Assembly (NCBI RefSeq): GCF_015711605.1
Contig: NZ_JABTEZ010000001.1
Coordinates: 2,012,001 to 2,076,000, forward strand
Source: Planomonospora sp. ID67723
GTDB taxonomy: Bacteria; Actinomycetota; Actinomycetes; Streptosporangiales; Streptosporangiaceae
DNA length: 64,000 nt
Direction: 5' to 3'
In this document: in pieces, positions 33,148 through 42,915 of the stretch
How positions within the stretch are numbered: position 1 is the stretch's first letter
Layout: every line of letters starts with the position of its first letter
Position numbers and translations under genes: made by a program
Notes under the pieces: model-generated
The model's database searches: none
The model's input: the letters and a program-made list of their open reading frames with translations, nothing else
What the model was told of the DNA's origin: nothing

Positions 33148-33999
33148 ATGGCGGGCAGGACGAGCACGGAGCGGCAGGCGCAGCTCGAATACTCCGAGTT
33201 CCAGGCGGCGATGCTGGACGAGGCGAAGCGCCGCAGGAAGGCCGCGAAGATCGTGGCGGTTCTCGGCCACTTCCTCGGCCGGGACGAGAACATCCTGGAG
33301 GGCCTGACCGTCGCCGACATCGGCTGCTCGGCCGGGTTCATCGCCGACGAGCTGGCCGCCGCGGGCGCGGCCAGGACCTTCGGCGTCGACATCGACGTGC
33401 CCGGCCTGCGCAAGGCAGCCGCGCGCTTCGGGGAGCGGGTCGAGTTCGTCTGCGCCGACGGCACCGCGCTGCCCTTCCCCGACGGCTCGATCGACGTGCT
33501 GGTCTTCAACCACATCTACGAGCACGTGGTCGACCCCGATGCGATCATGGCCGAGATGCGCCGGGTGCTCGGCGACGACGGCGTGCTCTACCTGGGGCTG
33601 GGCAACCGGCTCGGGGTGATGGAGCCGCACTACAAGCTGCCGTTCCTGTCCTACCTGCCGCCCGCCCTGGCCGACCGCTACGTGCGCCTCTCCGGCCGGG
33701 CCGACAGCTACTACGAGCGCTACCGGACCCGCCGCGGCCTGCGGAGGATGGTCCGGGGGTTCCGGGTCTGGGACTACACCTTCCCGGTGCTCGCCACCCC
33801 GGCGGCCTTCGCCGGGTCGGAGCTGTTCCCGGGCGTGGTCGGCCGGGTGGCCGAGGGCGTGCTCTCCCGGCTGCCCCGCGCGGTGCTGCGCGCGCTGCTG
33901 CCGGTGGTGCCGACCTACCTGTGGATCGCGACCAAGAGCACCCGCCGGCCGGCCGGCCCCGGCCTGCCCCAGCCGCCCGACCCGGTCCGGGTCCTGTGA
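33148..33999 (+). CDS. Class I SAM-dependent methyltransferase
   Basis: 283 residues. The Rossmann methyltransferase core starts at about residue 55: motif I VADIGCSAGFIADEL, an acidic end to strand 2 (FGVDIDVPGL), CADGTALPFPDGSIDVLVFNHIYEHV (motifs II-III). The C-terminal part is extended and Arg-rich. The target is unknown; a sugar or lipid intermediate is likely given the neighbours. Its stop overlaps the GTG of the next gene (GTGA), so translation is coupled to the flippase-like protein. Confidence 0.88.
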   Translation: MAGRTSTERQAQLEYSEFQAAMLDEAKRRRKAAKIVAVLGHFLGRDENILEGLTVADIGCSAGFIADELAAAGAARTFGVDIDVPGLRKAAARFGERVEFVCADGTALPFPDGSIDVLVFNHIYEHVVDPDAIMAEMRRVLGDDGVLYLGLGNRLGVMEPHYKLPFLSYLPPALADRYVRLSGRADSYYERYRTRRGLRRMVRGFRVWDYTFPVLATPAAFAGSELFPGVVGRVAEGVLSRLPRAVLRALLPVVPTYLWIATKSTRRPAGPGLPQPPDPVRVL

Positions 34000-35015
34000 G
34001 CGCCGCCTCCCCCGGCCCCGCGGCCCCCGCCTCTCCGGACCCCGTCCCCGGACCTCCCGCGGGCCCGGTCCCGGCGCGCCCCTCTCCGGTCAGGCGGCTG
34101 GTCCGGCTCGCGTTCCTGCTGGTGGCCCTGGGGTTCGGGGCCTGGGCGGTGGCGAGCCAGTGGGAGGCCGTGCGGGCGGGGTTCGCCCGGCTGTCGTGGC
34201 CGTCGCTTGCGCTCTCGCTGGTCGCGGTGGTCGCCGCGCTGTGCGGCGGGATGATGACGTGGCGGGCGCTGCTGGCCGACCTCGGCTCGCCGCTGTCGCT
34301 CCGCCCGGCCGCCAGGGTCTTCTTCGTCGGCCAGCTCGGCAAATACATCCCCGGCTCGCTCTGGCCGGTCCTCGCCCAGATGGAGATGGGCCGCGAGCTG
34401 GGCGTCCCCCGGCCGCGCAGCGCGGCGGCGTTCTTCCTGACCATGCCGGTCCAGCTCGGCAGCGGGCTGCTGGTCTCCGCGGTGACGCTGCTGGCCGCGC
34501 TGCCCGGGGCCGCTGTGCCGTACGCGTGGATGTTCCTGCTGCTCCCGGTGCTCGGGGTGGCGTTCGAGCCGAGGGTGGTCAACGCCGTCATCGGGTTCGG
34601 GCTGCGGAAACTGGGCCGGGAGCCGCTGGAGCGCCCGCTCACCCGGCGCGGCATGCTCACCGCGCTGGGCTGGGCGCTGCTCGGCTGGACCGCGTACGGC
34701 CTGCACCTGGCCGCGGTCGTCTACGAGCTCGGCCCCTCGGGCCTGTCGACGGCCGTGTTCTCCGTCGGGGCCTTCGCCCTGTCGTGGTGCCTGGGGATCA
34801 TGACGTTCGTCGTCCCCGCCGGGGCCGGGGTGCGCGAGGTGGCCATGGTGGCCGTGCTGGCGCCCGTCCTGGACCGCGGGTCCGCCATCGCGGCGGCGCT
34901 CTGCTCCCGGGTGGTGATCGTCCTGGGCGACCTGCTCTGCGCCGCCGCGGCCGGGCTGGCGGCGCGCCGTGCCGCCGACTCCGGAACCGATTCCGTTCGG
35001 CGAAAAGTCATGTGA
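33996..35015 (+). CDS. LPG_synthase_TM/UPF0104-family flippase-like membrane protein
   Basis: 339 residues, GTG overlapping the methyltransferase stop. A Pro-rich N-terminus (1-30) precedes about eight helices; VFFVGQLGKYIPGSLWPVLAQMEMGREL and FVVPAGAGVREVAMVAVLAP match the family and the paralog encoded on the opposite strand at 32092-33048. Together they flank the methyltransferase, suggesting a duplicated lipid-transport unit. The two proteins are clearly diverged, so the duplication is old. Confidence 0.86.
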   Translation: MSAASPGPAAPASPDPVPGPPAGPVPARPSPVRRLVRLAFLLVALGFGAWAVASQWEAVRAGFARLSWPSLALSLVAVVAALCGGMMTWRALLADLGSPLSLRPAARVFFVGQLGKYIPGSLWPVLAQMEMGRELGVPRPRSAAAFFLTMPVQLGSGLLVSAVTLLAALPGAAVPYAWMFLLLPVLGVAFEPRVVNAVIGFGLRKLGREPLERPLTRRGMLTALGWALLGWTAYGLHLAAVVYELGPSGLSTAVFSVGAFALSWCLGIMTFVVPAGAGVREVAMVAVLAPVLDRGSAIAAALCSRVVIVLGDLLCAAAAGLAARRAADSGTDSVRRKVM

Positions 35016-35105
35016 TTCAGACCACTCTGCGGGAGGCTGTGGCAATAGGGTGAAGTGGAGACGGGGGAGAACGGTTCCCCGTGGTCCTTGAGGGGAGCGA
35101 CCTTC

Positions 35106-36227
35106 GTGACGCCTCGTGTGCTCGTCGACGCGGCCGCGGTGCCGGCCGATCGCGGTGCGCTGATCAGGTACGTCGACGGGCTCGTCGCAGCGCTCGACCG
35201 GGCCGGGGCCGATCTGGCCGTCGCCTGCCAGCGCGCCGACGCCGAGCGGTACGCCAGGCTGGCGCCCGGCGCCCGGATCATGTCCGGCCCTCCCTCGATC
35301 ACCAACCGGGCCGCCCGGCTCGCCTGGGAGCAGAGCGGGCTCCCGCTCCTGGCCGAGCAGGCCGGCGCCCAGGTGATCCACGCCCCCTACTACTCGATCC
35401 CGCTCGGCTCCCGGCTGCCGATCGTGGTGACCGTGCACGACGTCACCTGGTTCACCGAGCCCTCGCAGCACAGCGCGGGCAAGGCGTCCTTCTTCAGGAA
35501 CGCCACCCGCACCGCCGTACGGCGCGCCGCCCGGGTGGTCGTCCCCTCCAAGGCGACCAGGGACGAGCTGATCCGGGTGCTCGGCGCCGACCCGACCCGG
35601 ATCGACGTCGCCTACCACGGGGTGGACCCGGCGCTGTTCCACCGCCCCTCCGAGCAGGAGCTCAAGCACGTGGCCGAGAGGCTCGGCCTGCACGGCACAC
35701 CGTACGTCGCCTTCCTCGGCGCGCTGGAGCCCCGTAAGAACGTTCCCAACCTGATCCGCGGGTTCGCCGGCGCCGTGGCGGACCTCGCCGATCCGCCCGC
35801 GCTGGTGCTGGGCGGCGGCGTGCACGACGCCGACGTGGACGCGGCGGTCGACGAGGTCTCCCCGGCCGTGCGCGTGGTCCGCCCCGGCTACCTGCCCTTC
35901 GGCGACCTGTCCGGCTTCCTCGGCGGGGCGCTCGTGGTGGCCTATCCCTCGTGGGGGGAGGGCTTCGGACTGCCGGTCCTGGAGGCCATGGCCTGCGGCG
36001 CTCCGGTGCTCACCACGCAGCGCGCCTCGCTGCCCGAGGTGGGTGGCGACGCGGTCGCCTACACCGAGCCCGACGCCGACGCCATCGCCGCCGCGCTGCG
36101 GGCGCTGCTGGAGTCGGCGACACGCCGGGAGACCCTTTCCGCCGCCGGGATCGCCCGGGCCAGGGAGTTCACGTGGGAGACTTCAGCCGAAGCCCATCTG
36201 CTCTCGTATCAACGAGCTGTCGAATAG
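35106..36227 (+). CDS. GT4-family glycosyltransferase (mannosyl/rhamnosyl type)
   Basis: 373 residues from GTG 35106, which follows GAGGGGAG; a GTG at 35055 would add 17 residues with a poorer ribosome site. GT-B/GT4 features: VVTVHDVTWFTEP, VVPSKATRDELI, VAYHGVDPALF, VAFLGALEPRKNVPNLI and SWGEGFGLPVLEAMACGAPVLTT, the last with the canonical E-x7-E. The manC gene starts 18 bp downstream, which suggests a GDP-mannose donor (inference). Confidence 0.9.
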   Translation: MTPRVLVDAAAVPADRGALIRYVDGLVAALDRAGADLAVACQRADAERYARLAPGARIMSGPPSITNRAARLAWEQSGLPLLAEQAGAQVIHAPYYSIPLGSRLPIVVTVHDVTWFTEPSQHSAGKASFFRNATRTAVRRAARVVVPSKATRDELIRVLGADPTRIDVAYHGVDPALFHRPSEQELKHVAERLGLHGTPYVAFLGALEPRKNVPNLIRGFAGAVADLADPPALVLGGGVHDADVDAAVDEVSPAVRVVRPGYLPFGDLSGFLGGALVVAYPSWGEGFGLPVLEAMACGAPVLTTQRASLPEVGGDAVAYTEPDADAIAAALRALLESATRRETLSAAGIARAREFTWETSAEAHLLSYQRAVE

Positions 36228-36245
36228 TGGGCTAACCTCACGGAG

Positions 36246-37340
36246 ATGACGGAGACCTCTGTGCCGGAACTCGAGGCGATTCTTCTTGTCGGGGGGCAGG
36301 GGACGCGCTTGCGCCCGCTGACGCTCGGCACGCCCAAGCCGCTGCTTCCCACCGCAGGGGTTCCCTTCCTCGCCCACCAGCTCGCCCAGGCCCGCGCGGC
36401 CGGCGTCCGCCGCATCGTGTTCGCCACGTCCTACCGGGCCGAGATGTTCCGCGAGGCGTTCGGGGACGGCTCGCGGTTCGGGCTCACCCTCGAATACATG
36501 ACCGAGGAGACCCCGCTCGGCACCGGCGGCGCGATCCGCAACGCCGCCGAGGCGCTGACCTGCGGCCCGGACGCGCCCGTGGTGGTGCTCAACGGCGACA
36601 TCCTGTCCGGGCACGACATCGCCGACCAGGTCGCCTGGCACGTCGGCCGGGGCGCCGCCGTCACCCTGCACCTGACCGAGGTCGACGATCCCTCGCGCTT
36701 CGGCTGCGTGCCGACCGACGACGAGGGCCGGGTGACGGCCTTCCTGGAGAAGACCCCCAACCCGGTCACCAACCGGATCAACGCCGGCTGCTACGTCTTC
36801 ACCCGTTCAGTCATCGACTCCATCCCGGAGGGCGAGGTCGTCTCGGTCGAGCGGGAGACCTTCCCCGGCCTGATCGAGGCCGGCGCCCTGGTGCTCGGTT
36901 ACGCCGACGCCTCCTACTGGCTCGACGTCGGCACCCCGGCCGCCTTCGTCAAGGGCTCCCGCGACCTGGTCCTCGGGCGCCTGGCCTCACCCGCCCTGCC
37001 CGGCCCCGCCGGAGACCTCCTGGCGCTGCCCGGCGCGGTGATCTCCCCCGAGGCCAAGGTGGCCGAGGGGGCGACGGTGGGGGCCCGCGCGGTGGTCGAG
37101 GCCGGAGCCAAGGTCACCGGGAGCGTGCTGGGCGACGACTGCGTCATCGAGGCCGGGGCGATCGTGGCCGACTCGGTCGTCGGAACCGGGGCGCGCGTGG
37201 CTTCCGGCGCGGTCCTGCGCGACGCGGTGATCGGTGACGGCGCGGTGATCGGTCCCGGCAACGAGCTCCTCGCCGGCAGCCGCGTCTGGCCGGGCGTCGT
37301 GCTCCCCGAGTGCGCGGTCCGCTTCTCCAGCGACGTCTGA
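36246..37340 (+). CDS. manC: Mannose-1-phosphate guanylyltransferase-like nucleotidyltransferase
   Basis: 364 residues. N-terminal NTP-transferase domain (about 9-240): LLVGGQGTRLRPLTLGTPKPLLP, VVVLNGDILSG (metal Asp), FLEKTPNPVTNRINAGCYVF and YWLDVGTPAAF. A left-handed beta-helix of hexapeptide repeats follows (about 265-355: ISPEAKVAEGATVGARAVVEAG), as in GDP-mannose pyrophosphorylases and RmlA2-like enzymes. It should make GDP-mannose (or another NDP-sugar) for the nearby transferases. Position between a WbbL-like GT and the F420 genes matches the mycobacterial Rv3264c setting, which supports GDP-mannose; glucose-1-phosphate specificity is the alternative. Confidence 0.85.
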   Translation: MTETSVPELEAILLVGGQGTRLRPLTLGTPKPLLPTAGVPFLAHQLAQARAAGVRRIVFATSYRAEMFREAFGDGSRFGLTLEYMTEETPLGTGGAIRNAAEALTCGPDAPVVVLNGDILSGHDIADQVAWHVGRGAAVTLHLTEVDDPSRFGCVPTDDEGRVTAFLEKTPNPVTNRINAGCYVFTRSVIDSIPEGEVVSVERETFPGLIEAGALVLGYADASYWLDVGTPAAFVKGSRDLVLGRLASPALPGPAGDLLALPGAVISPEAKVAEGATVGARAVVEAGAKVTGSVLGDDCVIEAGAIVADSVVGTGARVASGAVLRDAVIGDGAVIGPGNELLAGSRVWPGVVLPECAVRFSSDV

Positions 37341-37347
37341 GCGCCGG

Positions 37348-38304
37348 GTGGATCTCCGGTACGGCACGGCGCCGTCGGCAGGACCGGAGGGCGCCAGACG
37401 GCCGGCCGTCAGAGAGCGGAGCTGGCGACCGGACGGGCCGCTGGACATCGCGCTCACCCTGCGCCCGTACCGGCGCGGGAACGGAGACCCCACCTGGCGC
37501 GCCACGCCCGACGGGGCGATCTGGCGGACCTGCCGGACCCCCGGCGGGCCGGGATCGCTCCGCATCTCCCGGCGCGACGGGGAGGTCCTGGGCTCGGCGT
37601 GGGGGCCGGGGGCGGAGTGGCTGCTGGAGACGCTGCCCGAACTGCTCGGCGCCGGCGACGACCTGTCGGGGTTCGCCCCCGGGCACGAGGCGGTGCGCCG
37701 GGCGGTCAGGCGGCACGAGGGGTTGCGGATCGGGCGCACCGCGCGGGTGCTGGAGGCTCTGGTGCCCGCCGTGCTGGAGCAGAAGGTCGTGATCGACGAG
37801 GCCCGGCGGGCGTGGCGGTGGCTGCTGGCCAGGTACGGCGAGCCCGCCCCGGGGCCGGTCCCCGAGGGCATGCGGGTCTTCCCCGAGCCCGAGGTGTGGC
37901 GATCGATCCCGTCGTGGGACTGGCACCGGGCCGGGGCGGAGGCCGTACGGGCCAGGACGATCGCCAACGCCGCCCGGCACGCGGCGAAGCTGGAGGCGGC
38001 GGGGGAGAGCGCGGAGCTGGACCGGCTGCTGCGGGCGCTGCCCGGCGTCGGGGTCTGGACCTCGGCGGAGGTGCGCCAGCGCTCGCACGGCGACCCCGAC
38101 GCGCTCTCGGTGGGCGACTACCACCTGCCGTCGCTGGTCGGCTGGTCGCTGACCGGGCAGCGGACCGACGACGCCGGGATGCTCCGGCTGCTCGCCCCCT
38201 ACCGGGGTCACCGTCACCGGGTCAGCAGGCTGCTGGCGCTGACCGGCCGTCGGCCCCCGGCCCGCGGTCCGCGGATGGCCCCGCGCGACTACCGTTCCTT
38301 CTGA
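37348..38304 (+). CDS. HhH-GPD DNA glycosylase, AlkA-like
   Basis: 318 residues, GTG start 8 bp after manC. The helix-hairpin-helix LPGVGVWTSAEVRQRSHGDPDALSVGDYHL has the hairpin glycines and the catalytic Asp in VGDYHL. VPAVLEQKVVIDEARRAWRWL is the preceding helix seen in 3-methyladenine/oxoguanine glycosylases. The N-terminal 100 residues resemble the AlkA beta domain. It should excise damaged bases. No Fe-S cysteine cluster is present. It is only a genomic neighbour of the glycan genes. Confidence 0.82.
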   Translation: MDLRYGTAPSAGPEGARRPAVRERSWRPDGPLDIALTLRPYRRGNGDPTWRATPDGAIWRTCRTPGGPGSLRISRRDGEVLGSAWGPGAEWLLETLPELLGAGDDLSGFAPGHEAVRRAVRRHEGLRIGRTARVLEALVPAVLEQKVVIDEARRAWRWLLARYGEPAPGPVPEGMRVFPEPEVWRSIPSWDWHRAGAEAVRARTIANAARHAAKLEAAGESAELDRLLRALPGVGVWTSAEVRQRSHGDPDALSVGDYHLPSLVGWSLTGQRTDDAGMLRLLAPYRGHRHRVSRLLALTGRRPPARGPRMAPRDYRSF

Positions 38305-38438
38305 GCCGGCCGTCCCCGCACGCTCGTTGCGGGCGCCGTGCTCCCGGCGGGGGGAATCCCGCCTCGTCGGCACCCGGATCGGCCACCGGACCCGGACCCG
38401 GGACCGATGCGGTGGCCGGAGCGCCGTAATGTGCGCTC

Positions 38439-41066
38439 ATGAGCGTTAACCCCACCGACGCCGCGATGCGCAGGGCACTGGCCCGCGCCCGTGACGGCAA
38501 GACCCTCGACCAGGCCGAGGCCACCGTGCTGCTGCACGCCAGGGGAGAGGACCTGGACGTCCTGCTCGGCCACGCCGGGCGGGTCAGGGACGCGGGTCTG
38601 CAGGCCGCCGGGCGGCCCGGGACCATCACCTACAGCCGCAAGGTCTTCATCCCGCTGACCCGGCTCTGCCGGGACCGCTGCGGATACTGCACGTTCGCCA
38701 CCGCACCGCACAAGCTCGACAGCGCGTTCCTCAGCCCGGACGAGGTCCTTGCGATCGCCCGGCAGGGCGCGGCGATGGGATGCAAGGAGGCGCTGTTCAC
38801 GCTGGGCGACCGGCCGGAGGAGCGCTGGCACCAGGCCCGCGAGTGGCTGGATGCGCACGGCTACGACGACACGCTCTCCTACGTGCGCGCGATGGCGATC
38901 CGGGTCCTGGAGGAGACCGGGCTGCTGCCGCACCTCAACCCCGGAGTCATGACCTGGCGGGACCTGCAGCGCCTCAAGCCGGTCGCGCCGTCGATGGGCA
39001 TGATGCTGGAGACGACCTCGCGCCGGCTGTTCGAGGAGAAGGGGCAGCCGCACCACGGCTCCCCGGACAAGGATCCCGCCGTGCGGCTGCGCGTCCTGGA
39101 GGACGCCGGGCGCTCCAACGTCCCCTTCACCAGCGGCATCCTGATCGGCATCGGCGAGACGATCGAGGACAGGGCCGAGTCGCTGTTCGCACTGCGGAAG
39201 GTGGCCCGCGAGTACGGCGGGCTCCAGGAGGTCATCGTCCAGAACTTCCGCGCCAAGCCGGACACCGCGATGCGCGGCATGCCCGACGCCGACCTGCAGG
39301 AGCTGGCCGCCACGATCGCGGTGGCCCGCCTGGTGCTGGGGCCGAAGGCCCGCCTGCAGGCCCCGCCGAACCTGGTCGAGTCCGAGTACGACCTGATGAT
39401 CCGTGCCGGGATCGACGACTGGGGCGGGGTCTCCCCGCTCACCCCCGACCACGTCAACCCCGAGCGTCCCTGGCCGCAGATCGACGAGCTCGCCGCCCGC
39501 ACCGCCGCCTCCGGGTTCACGCTGCGGGAGCGCCTTACGATCTACCCCGAGTACGTGCTCGCCGGGGAGCCCTGGCTCGACCCCCGCCTGAACGCCCACG
39601 TCGCCGCCCTCGCCGACCCGCGGACCGGCCTGGCCCGCGAGGACGCCGAGATCGTCGGCCGCCCCTGGCAGGAGCCCGACGGGGGCGTCAACGGGGGCGT
39701 CAACGGGGGCTGGGCCTCGCTCGGCCGCACCGACCTGCACACGGCGGTGGACGCCGAGGGGCGCTCCGCCGACCGCCGCGACGACTTCGACCACGTCTAC
39801 GGCGACTGGGAGGCCCTGAAGGACCGCCTCCCAGTCGCTTCGGGGACCGGTGGGGGCATGTCGCGGCTGGGGGAGGCCGGTGAGGCGCTGCGCCGGGCGG
39901 AGAGCGACCCCGCCGGGCTGACCGAGGCGCAGGCCCTGACCCTGCTCGGGCTCGCCGGGGACGCGGACGGCGCGGGGGCGGACGACGCGGCCCTGGACGA
40001 GCTGTGCCGGATCGCCGACGGCCTGCGCCGGGAGGCGGTGGGGGACGACGTCACCTACGTGGTCAACCGGAACATCAACTTCACCAACGTCTGCTATACC
40101 GGCTGCCGGTTCTGCGCCTTCGCGCAGCGCCGCAGTGACGCCGACGCCTACACCCTCTCGCTCGACCAGGTCGCGGACCGGGCGCAGGAGGGCTGGCAGG
40201 CCGGGGCGACCGAGGTGTGCATGCAGGGCGGCATCCACCCCGACCTGCCCGGCACCGCCTACTTCGACATCGCCCGTGCGGTCAAGGCGCGCGTCCCGGA
40301 GATGCACGTCCACGCGTTCTCCCCGATGGAGGTCGTCAACGGCGCCAGCCGTACGAACCTGTCCGTCGAGGACTGGCTGACCGCCGCGAAGGAGGCGGGG
40401 GTGGACTCGCTGCCCGGCACCGCGGCGGAGATCCTCGACGACGACGTGCGCTGGGTGCTGACCAAGGGCAAGCTGCCCGCCGCCGAGTGGGTCGAGGTCA
40501 TCACCACCGCCCACCGGCTGGGCATCCCGACCACGGCGACGATGATGTACGGCCACGTGGACACCCACGCCCACTGGGTCCGGCACATCCGGCTCATCCG
40601 CCGCATCCAGGAGGAGACCGGCGGGTTCACCGAGTTCGTGCCGCTGCCGTTCGTCCACCACAGCGCCCCCATCTACCTCGCCGGAATCGCGCGTCCCGGC
40701 CCGACCGCGCGGGAGAACCGGGCCGTGCACGCGCTGGCCCGCATCCTGCTGCACGGCGTGATCCCCAACATCCAGTGCTCCTGGGTGAAGCTCCGCGACG
40801 ACCTGTGCCGCCAGGTGCTGCAGGGCGGGGTCAACGACCTGGGCGGCACGCTGATGGAGGAGACGATCAGCCGGATGGCCGGGTCGGAGAACGGCTCGTT
40901 CAAAACGATCAGCGACATCGCGGCGATGGTCGCCCCGACCGGGCGGCCGCTCCGGCAGCGGACCACCTCGTACGGCGTGCCGGACGGGGAACGGCTGGCC
41001 GCGGCCAGGGCGAGCGACGGAGTTTGTCAAAGTGTGCGTAACTTTGTGCCGCTAGATCGTCTATAA
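38439..41066 (+). CDS. fbiC: FO synthase, fused CofG-CofH (7,8-didemethyl-8-hydroxy-5-deazariboflavin synthase)
   Basis: 875 residues with two radical SAM domains. CofG half: CRDRCGYC at 77-84 (C77, C81, C84). CofH half: CYTGCRFC at 552-559. The halves join through a linker containing a VNGG repeat (about 415-424). The enzyme makes the deazaflavin chromophore of coenzyme F420 from tyrosine and the pyrimidine 5-amino-6-ribitylamino-uracil. The fused form is typical of actinobacteria. It faces fbiA-fbiB on the opposite strand 2.2 kb away. The start ATG 38439 is the first that keeps the CofG N-terminus. Confidence 0.97.
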   Translation: MSVNPTDAAMRRALARARDGKTLDQAEATVLLHARGEDLDVLLGHAGRVRDAGLQAAGRPGTITYSRKVFIPLTRLCRDRCGYCTFATAPHKLDSAFLSPDEVLAIARQGAAMGCKEALFTLGDRPEERWHQAREWLDAHGYDDTLSYVRAMAIRVLEETGLLPHLNPGVMTWRDLQRLKPVAPSMGMMLETTSRRLFEEKGQPHHGSPDKDPAVRLRVLEDAGRSNVPFTSGILIGIGETIEDRAESLFALRKVAREYGGLQEVIVQNFRAKPDTAMRGMPDADLQELAATIAVARLVLGPKARLQAPPNLVESEYDLMIRAGIDDWGGVSPLTPDHVNPERPWPQIDELAARTAASGFTLRERLTIYPEYVLAGEPWLDPRLNAHVAALADPRTGLAREDAEIVGRPWQEPDGGVNGGVNGGWASLGRTDLHTAVDAEGRSADRRDDFDHVYGDWEALKDRLPVASGTGGGMSRLGEAGEALRRAESDPAGLTEAQALTLLGLAGDADGAGADDAALDELCRIADGLRREAVGDDVTYVVNRNINFTNVCYTGCRFCAFAQRRSDADAYTLSLDQVADRAQEGWQAGATEVCMQGGIHPDLPGTAYFDIARAVKARVPEMHVHAFSPMEVVNGASRTNLSVEDWLTAAKEAGVDSLPGTAAEILDDDVRWVLTKGKLPAAEWVEVITTAHRLGIPTTATMMYGHVDTHAHWVRHIRLIRRIQEETGGFTEFVPLPFVHHSAPIYLAGIARPGPTARENRAVHALARILLHGVIPNIQCSWVKLRDDLCRQVLQGGVNDLGGTLMEETISRMAGSENGSFKTISDIAAMVAPTGRPLRQRTTSYGVPDGERLAAARASDGVCQSVRNFVPLDRL
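39681..39710. repeat. 12-bp tandem repeat in the fbiC linker
   Basis: Two and a half copies of GGGGGCGTCAAC encode Gly-Val-Asn-Gly repeats between the CofG and CofH halves. This is probably a flexible linker with variable copy number. Confidence 0.8.
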
Positions 41067-41141
41067 CAAGTTCTATATGGACTTGCGCTCTGTGAGGGGT
41101 TCATTGGGACAATCATCACTCCCCTGACGAGAGGTCCAGCG

Positions 41142-42902
41142 TTGTCTTCCTCACCCGGTCGACACCGCGTGGCCGCCGGCGCCGAGAGGCGTCGCCGGCA
41201 GGCGCGCCAACGTCTCACGCTCACCGCGATCGCGCTGGCAGTGGCGCTGGCCGGGGCCGCGGTGCTGGCCGTGGACCGCGCGAACGGACCCTGCGGCGGC
41301 GATCCGATCCTGGTCGACGTCGCCGCCGCGGTGGACGTCGCACCGACCGTGATGGAGGCGGCCGGGCGGTTCAACGCCGCCAAGACCGAGGTCGAGGGGC
41401 GGTGCGTGCTGGTACAGGTTACGGAGCAGCCGCCTGCCACGGTGCTGCGCACGCTGATCGGCGGCACCGCGGGCGTGCTGGCGGCCCGCCCCGACGGCTG
41501 GATCTCCGACTCCTCCGCGTGGATCCGCCTCGCGCGCAAGCAGGGGGCCGAGGACCTGGCGGGGACCGAGACCGTGGTGGCCACCTCGCCCCTCGTCTTC
41601 GCCACCCGAAAGTCCCTCGCCGACCGTTTCGCGGTCGGCGAGACCGACATGAACTGGCGGATGGTCTTCCCCGCGACCACCCGGGGCCGGGTCAAGCCCA
41701 ACGAGAACGAGCCCGACGTGGTCCGCGTCCCGGACCCGTCGCTCGCCGGGGCCGGCATCGCCACCGTGGCCGCCGCCCGGGACGTGGTGGGCACCGGGCC
41801 CGAAGCCGACCAGGCGCTCACCGCGTTCGTGCGCTGGGCCCAGGCGGGAGCGGCGCCCGACTACCGGAGCATGGTCGAGGCGGTGGACGAGCGCTCCTTC
41901 TGGCAGCGCCCGGTCGTGATCGTCCCGGAGCAGTCCGTGTGGTTCCACAACCGGCAGCCCTCCGCCGACCCGCTCGTCGCGCTCCACCCCCGCGAGGGGA
42001 CCATCAACCTCGACTACCCCTACGTGGTCACCTCCGGTGACCCGGCCAAGGCGGGCGGGTCGCGGGCCTTCGCCGCCTGGCTCCGCTCCCCGGAGACCCA
42101 GGACGCGGTACGGCGGGCGGGCTTCCGCTCGGCCGACGGCAGCCAGGGTCCCTACTCGCCCGGACCGGAGATCCCCACCGTTTCGCCCCGCACCCGCCCC
42201 ACCATCCTGCCCGCCAGGATCGACGAGGCGCTGGAGGCCTGGAGCAGGCTGGCCCCGCCGACCAACATCCTCGTCCTGGCCGACGTCTCCGAGCGCATGG
42301 CCGAGCAGATCAAGGGACAGAAGGGCAAGACCCGGCTCACCGTCGCGCTCGACGCCGCCCGGCTGGGCCTGCAGCTCTTCCCCGACTCGACCCACATGGG
42401 CATGTGGGAGTTCGCCGACGCCAAGGGCTCCGGCGACGACCAGCGGGAACGGGTGAAGATCGGCCCGATCACCGAGCCGGACGGCGGGCAGGTCATCCGC
42501 CGAAGCCGCCTGGAGGAGCTCACCCGGACCCTGCGCGCCGACCCCAAGAAGGGCAGCTCCCTGCACGACTCGATCCTCGCCGGGTTCCGCGAGGTGACCG
42601 GCGCCTACGACGAGCGGATGAACAACACCCTGCTGGTCATCACCGCGGGCAAGGACGACGGCAGGGGCCTGTCCGGCACGGAGCTGGTCGAGAAGCTCCG
42701 GCAGGAGTGGGACCCGGCCTATCCGGTGCAGATCGTCATCCTCGCCTTCGGCGACGACCTCGACCGCTCCCTCCTCTCCCAGGTCGTCTCGGCCACCAAC
42801 GGATCGCTCCACGTCGCCCGGGAGCCCGGCGAGATCATCGACGTCTTCCTCTCCGCCCTGGCCCGCCGGCTGTGCCACCCCACCTGCCGCACGGCCTCGT
42901 AA
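41142..42902 (+). CDS. Membrane-anchored solute-binding-like protein with C-terminal VWA domain
   Basis: 586 residues, TTG start after GAGAGG. An N-terminal helix (LTAIALAVALAGAAVLAVD) anchors or exports it. Residues about 55-330 resemble an extracellular solute-binding fold (PTVMEAAGRFNAAK, ATSPLVFATRKSLADRF). Residues about 370-575 form a von Willebrand A domain: NILVLADVSERM at the MIDAS site, GMWEFAD, LLVITAGKDDG. The MIDAS D-x-S-x-S reads DVSER, so metal binding may be altered. The substrate is unknown; such fusions may present ligands to surface partners. It sits between fbiC and fbiB with no obvious tie to F420. Confidence 0.82.
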   Translation: MSSSPGRHRVAAGAERRRRQARQRLTLTAIALAVALAGAAVLAVDRANGPCGGDPILVDVAAAVDVAPTVMEAAGRFNAAKTEVEGRCVLVQVTEQPPATVLRTLIGGTAGVLAARPDGWISDSSAWIRLARKQGAEDLAGTETVVATSPLVFATRKSLADRFAVGETDMNWRMVFPATTRGRVKPNENEPDVVRVPDPSLAGAGIATVAAARDVVGTGPEADQALTAFVRWAQAGAAPDYRSMVEAVDERSFWQRPVVIVPEQSVWFHNRQPSADPLVALHPREGTINLDYPYVVTSGDPAKAGGSRAFAAWLRSPETQDAVRRAGFRSADGSQGPYSPGPEIPTVSPRTRPTILPARIDEALEAWSRLAPPTNILVLADVSERMAEQIKGQKGKTRLTVALDAARLGLQLFPDSTHMGMWEFADAKGSGDDQRERVKIGPITEPDGGQVIRRSRLEELTRTLRADPKKGSSLHDSILAGFREVTGAYDERMNNTLLVITAGKDDGRGLSGTELVEKLRQEWDPAYPVQIVILAFGDDLDRSLLSQVVSATNGSLHVAREPGEIIDVFLSALARRLCHPTCRTAS

Positions 42903-42915
42903 CCCGTCCGGCGGG

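Noticed and set aside
38289-41030. 913-codon open frame opposite fbiC
   Set aside because: It is antisense to a complete FbiC with both radical SAM motifs; composition is typical of a high-GC shadow.
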